7,334 nucleotides of DNA, taken from the NCBI GenBank assembly GCA_030642325.1, contig DAOWNY010000089.1:1-7334 (forward strand), in the 5' to 3' direction. This stretch comes from Deltaproteobacteria bacterium (GTDB lineage: Bacteria; Desulfobacterota; DAOWNY01). The translations under genes and the position numbers were made by a program. Position 1 is the stretch's first letter. Every line of letters starts with the position of its first letter. The notes below the pieces were generated by a model that was not told the origin of the DNA, made no database searches, and saw nothing but the letters and a program-made list of their open reading frames with translations. Shown one piece after another: positions 5,549 to 7,334 of the stretch.

Positions 5549-7024
5549 ATGGAAGAAAAACAAGTTAAATCAGCTTACAAAGAGTTGGCTAAGATTGTAG
5601 GTGAGAAGTATGTCTCCATGGATAAGGAAGACATTATGCCCTACTGTCGGGATGAGGTGTCCCAGGCCTTCAAGACTTATATGGCGGATCTTGTGGTAGC
5701 GCCCGGCACGGTGGAGGAGATACGGGAAATCCTCCGGCTCTGCAACAAGATTAAACTGCCGGTTTATCCCTATGCCTTTGGGGTCAGCATCAGTAGTACC
5801 GCTCTTCCCAGAGTGGGTGGATTGATGCTGGTGGTGAGGAGATTAGATAAGATCCTCGAGATTAATGATGAGACCCATACCGCCACAATTGAACCGGGGG
5901 TAACCTGGTCCAAATTATACTTTGAGGCAAAGAAGCAGAACCTGGAGCCCTTGGGGCTGGGAGGCGGCCCTCACAGCGGCAGCCTGATCGGCAATTTTGT
6001 CCTGGGAGGCGGTAATACCGGAGGAATCGACATCAATGAAGAGGTGGCCTGCGAAGTGGTGCTTCCGGATGGAGATCTAATGTGGACCGGTTCAGCCGGG
6101 ATGAAAGGCCATGAAAAACTTAACCCCTGGTGCCGGGTAGGATACGGAATGAACCTTACCGGTATTTTCCATGGTTGCCTGGGAACTTACGGGGTCGTAA
6201 CCAAAGTGCTTCGAAGGTTATATCCTCTCAGAAATATCGAAGAACGGGTCCAGATCGGGTTTGATACCTTTGAGGATTGTCTGAATGGCATGAAGGACCT
6301 GATCGACCTTGGTATCTCAAAGCAGGTCTATGGCGTCAACAAGGCCCAGGCGGCTATGATAGCAGCCGATTCGGAGATCATTAAAGATCCGGTAGAATAT
6401 GAAAAATACGAGAATATCTTCCCTGAATTTTTGATTGTGGACAAAATTAGCTGTTATAATGAGAAACAACAGACTGTATATAAAGAATTGATCGAAGAGA
6501 CAATCAGCAAATACGGCGGGAAAATCGTTTCCTTTAGCGGGAAAACCCAGGATGCCTTGATGGAACTCTGGGACGGCAGCTCTTCGGTGGCGATCAGATA
6601 CTTGCGCCACAATCCTCATCTGATGGCATTTGCTATGCTTCCTCCCTCCATGCTGCCGGGGCTAAGGGAGATTACCAAAAAGATTATGAAGGATCTCGAT
6701 TACGAGTTGACCACTTTTTCCAATAAAACCATCGAGCACCCCCGTTGCTGGATTACTCCATGGGAGAGGAATGAGAGCTATCTCTTTGAACAGGAGATGG
6801 AGTTTGTCCCGGAAGATCCGGTATCAGTCAAAAAATTCCTCGAGTTCCAGAAACGATATTACCAGGAATCGGCCAAATATGGAAGCAGCCAGATCAACGC
6901 GGGATTTTTAAAGAGGCTGGAACCCATGATGTGGCCAGGTTATATGAAGATAATAAGAGGGGTAAAAGAACTGCTTGATCCCAATAATATAATGGCCCCC
7001 AAACAGATGTTAAAAGATATCTAA
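5549..7024 (+). CDS. FAD-linked oxidase/dehydrogenase, VAO / p-cresol methylhydroxylase-like
   Basis: This 491-residue protein has the FAD-binding PCMH fold at about 43-225 (LVVAPGTVEEIREILRLCN, then IEPGVTW and SLIGNFVLGGGNTGG at 145-159) and a C-terminal substrate/cap domain. VLPDGDLMWTG (171-181), LGTYGVVTKVL (211-221) and the ending LDPNNIMAP (476-484) resemble the vanillyl-alcohol oxidase / p-cresol methylhydroxylase branch more than glycolate oxidase GlcD. That branch oxidises phenolic benzylic carbons; other relatives oxidise 2-hydroxyacids. The FAD pyrophosphate loop PVYPYAFGVSISS (71-83) has a single glycine where most members have several, and the C-terminal APG is APK. No residue for covalent FAD attachment can be assigned. 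AAGGGGA stands 6 bases before the ATG. It lies 46 bases after the flavoenzyme and 17 before an Fe-S protein, suggesting a dehydrogenase that hands electrons to that protein rather than an oxygen-using oxidase. No signal peptide is seen, so it is cytoplasmic. The substrate is unknown. Confidence 0.82.
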   Translation: MEEKQVKSAYKELAKIVGEKYVSMDKEDIMPYCRDEVSQAFKTYMADLVVAPGTVEEIREILRLCNKIKLPVYPYAFGVSISSTALPRVGGLMLVVRRLDKILEINDETHTATIEPGVTWSKLYFEAKKQNLEPLGLGGGPHSGSLIGNFVLGGGNTGGIDINEEVACEVVLPDGDLMWTGSAGMKGHEKLNPWCRVGYGMNLTGIFHGCLGTYGVVTKVLRRLYPLRNIEERVQIGFDTFEDCLNGMKDLIDLGISKQVYGVNKAQAAMIAADSEIIKDPVEYEKYENIFPEFLIVDKISCYNEKQQTVYKELIEETISKYGGKIVSFSGKTQDALMELWDGSSSVAIRYLRHNPHLMAFAMLPPSMLPGLREITKKIMKDLDYELTTFSNKTIEHPRCWITPWERNESYLFEQEMEFVPEDPVSVKKFLEFQKRYYQESAKYGSSQINAGFLKRLEPMMWPGYMKIIRGVKELLDPNNIMAPKQMLKDI

Positions 7025-7041
7025 TAAAGAGGAGAATCGAG

Positions 7042-7334
7042 ATGTCAGAAAGAAAACCGATACGAGAGGCAAAGGATGTAAAGCCCTTTGAAGAATATAA
7101 AGAAGATATCTATAACTGCATGAAGTGTGGGGCATGTCGGGTGGCTTTACGGCAGAGTCTTCCTTCCTGCCCGGCAGGGAACAAGCATGTTTTTGACTCC
7201 TATTATTCAATCGGGAGAATGGAGATTGCCCGTTCGATCCTGGAGGGAGATCTGGAGTGGAATGAAGAAACCGCCAAGCGATTTTATAACTGCGCTTTAT
7301 GCGGAAGTTGCGATAATCACTGTGATTATGTAAA
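7042..7334 (+). CDS. Iron-sulfur cluster electron-transfer protein, N-terminal part
   Basis: Translation from the ATG at 7042, with AGGAG 7 bases upstream, runs 97 codons to the window edge without a stop. Two cysteine clusters are visible. The first is Cys26, 29 and 32, then Cys43 followed by proline, spaced CX2CX2CX10CP. The second is Cys84, 87, 90 and 94, spaced CX2CX2CX3C. Between them is SYYSIGRMEIARSILEGDL (53-71), typical of the linker in GlpC/GlcF/HdrD-like Fe-S oxidoreductases. The first cluster's last spacing is 10 rather than the usual 3, a variant I associate with Fe-S proteins placed beside FAD-linked dehydrogenases in anaerobes. Full-length relatives often continue into CCG cysteine-rich domains, which would lie beyond the window. 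It most likely accepts electrons from the FAD oxidase encoded 17 bases upstream and passes them to a membrane or ETF pool. The second motif is CDNHC with no following proline visible. Confidence 0.85.
   Translation, partial: MSERKPIREAKDVKPFEEYKEDIYNCMKCGACRVALRQSLPSCPAGNKHVFDSYYSIGRMEIARSILEGDLEWNEETAKRFYNCALCGSCDNHCDYV

Noticed and set aside
7127..7333. 68-codon plus-strand frame at the right edge
   Set aside because: It lies in another frame inside the Fe-S protein gene, whose cysteine motifs and ribosome binding site clearly mark the real frame.

Overview
The window reads as a piece of an anaerobic bacterial chromosome, most likely a Clostridia-type Firmicute (Peptococcaceae- or Syntrophomonadaceae-like) or a similar strict anaerobe. 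This is an inference. It rests on moderate base composition, strong purine-rich ribosome binding sites of the GGAGG type, short gaps between genes, and a gene set of acyl-CoA catabolism plus iron-sulfur flavoproteins. All supported genes lie on the + strand. No RNA gene, insertion sequence, CRISPR array or phage gene was seen.

Left part (1-3160): the tail of a DUF35 / OB-fold acyl-CoA-associated protein, a 180-base gap with promoter- and operator-like sequence, then acyl-CoA dehydrogenase, 3-hydroxyacyl-CoA dehydrogenase and enoyl-CoA hydratase. The last two are only 2 bases apart. These three enzymes provide the oxidation, hydration and second oxidation steps of beta-oxidation. DUF35 proteins commonly partner a thiolase, so the thiolase may lie just upstream of the window. 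The catalytic residues of all three enzymes are intact.

Middle (3161-3564): a 404-base gap without a large gene. It holds a weak terminator-like hairpin, a nested stem structure, a run of eight G, and two candidate small ORFs of 31 and 33 codons. The second overlaps the next gene by 8 bases.

Right part (3565-7334): a redox cluster. It has a 645-residue iron-sulfur flavoenzyme of the 2,4-dienoyl-CoA reductase / 2-enoate reductase / trimethylamine dehydrogenase family, a 491-residue FAD-linked oxidase resembling the vanillyl-alcohol oxidase / p-cresol methylhydroxylase group, and the start of a multi-cluster iron-sulfur protein. The first flavoenzyme keeps its reductase active-site pair (Tyr175, His260) and its 4Fe-4S cysteines, but the glycines of its second nucleotide-binding motif are lost. 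It may therefore exchange electrons with a protein partner rather than with NAD(P)H. The working model is that the left operon breaks an acyl-CoA down, while the right cluster oxidises or reduces a related unsaturated or aromatic intermediate and passes electrons through the iron-sulfur protein. The substrate cannot be read from the sequence.
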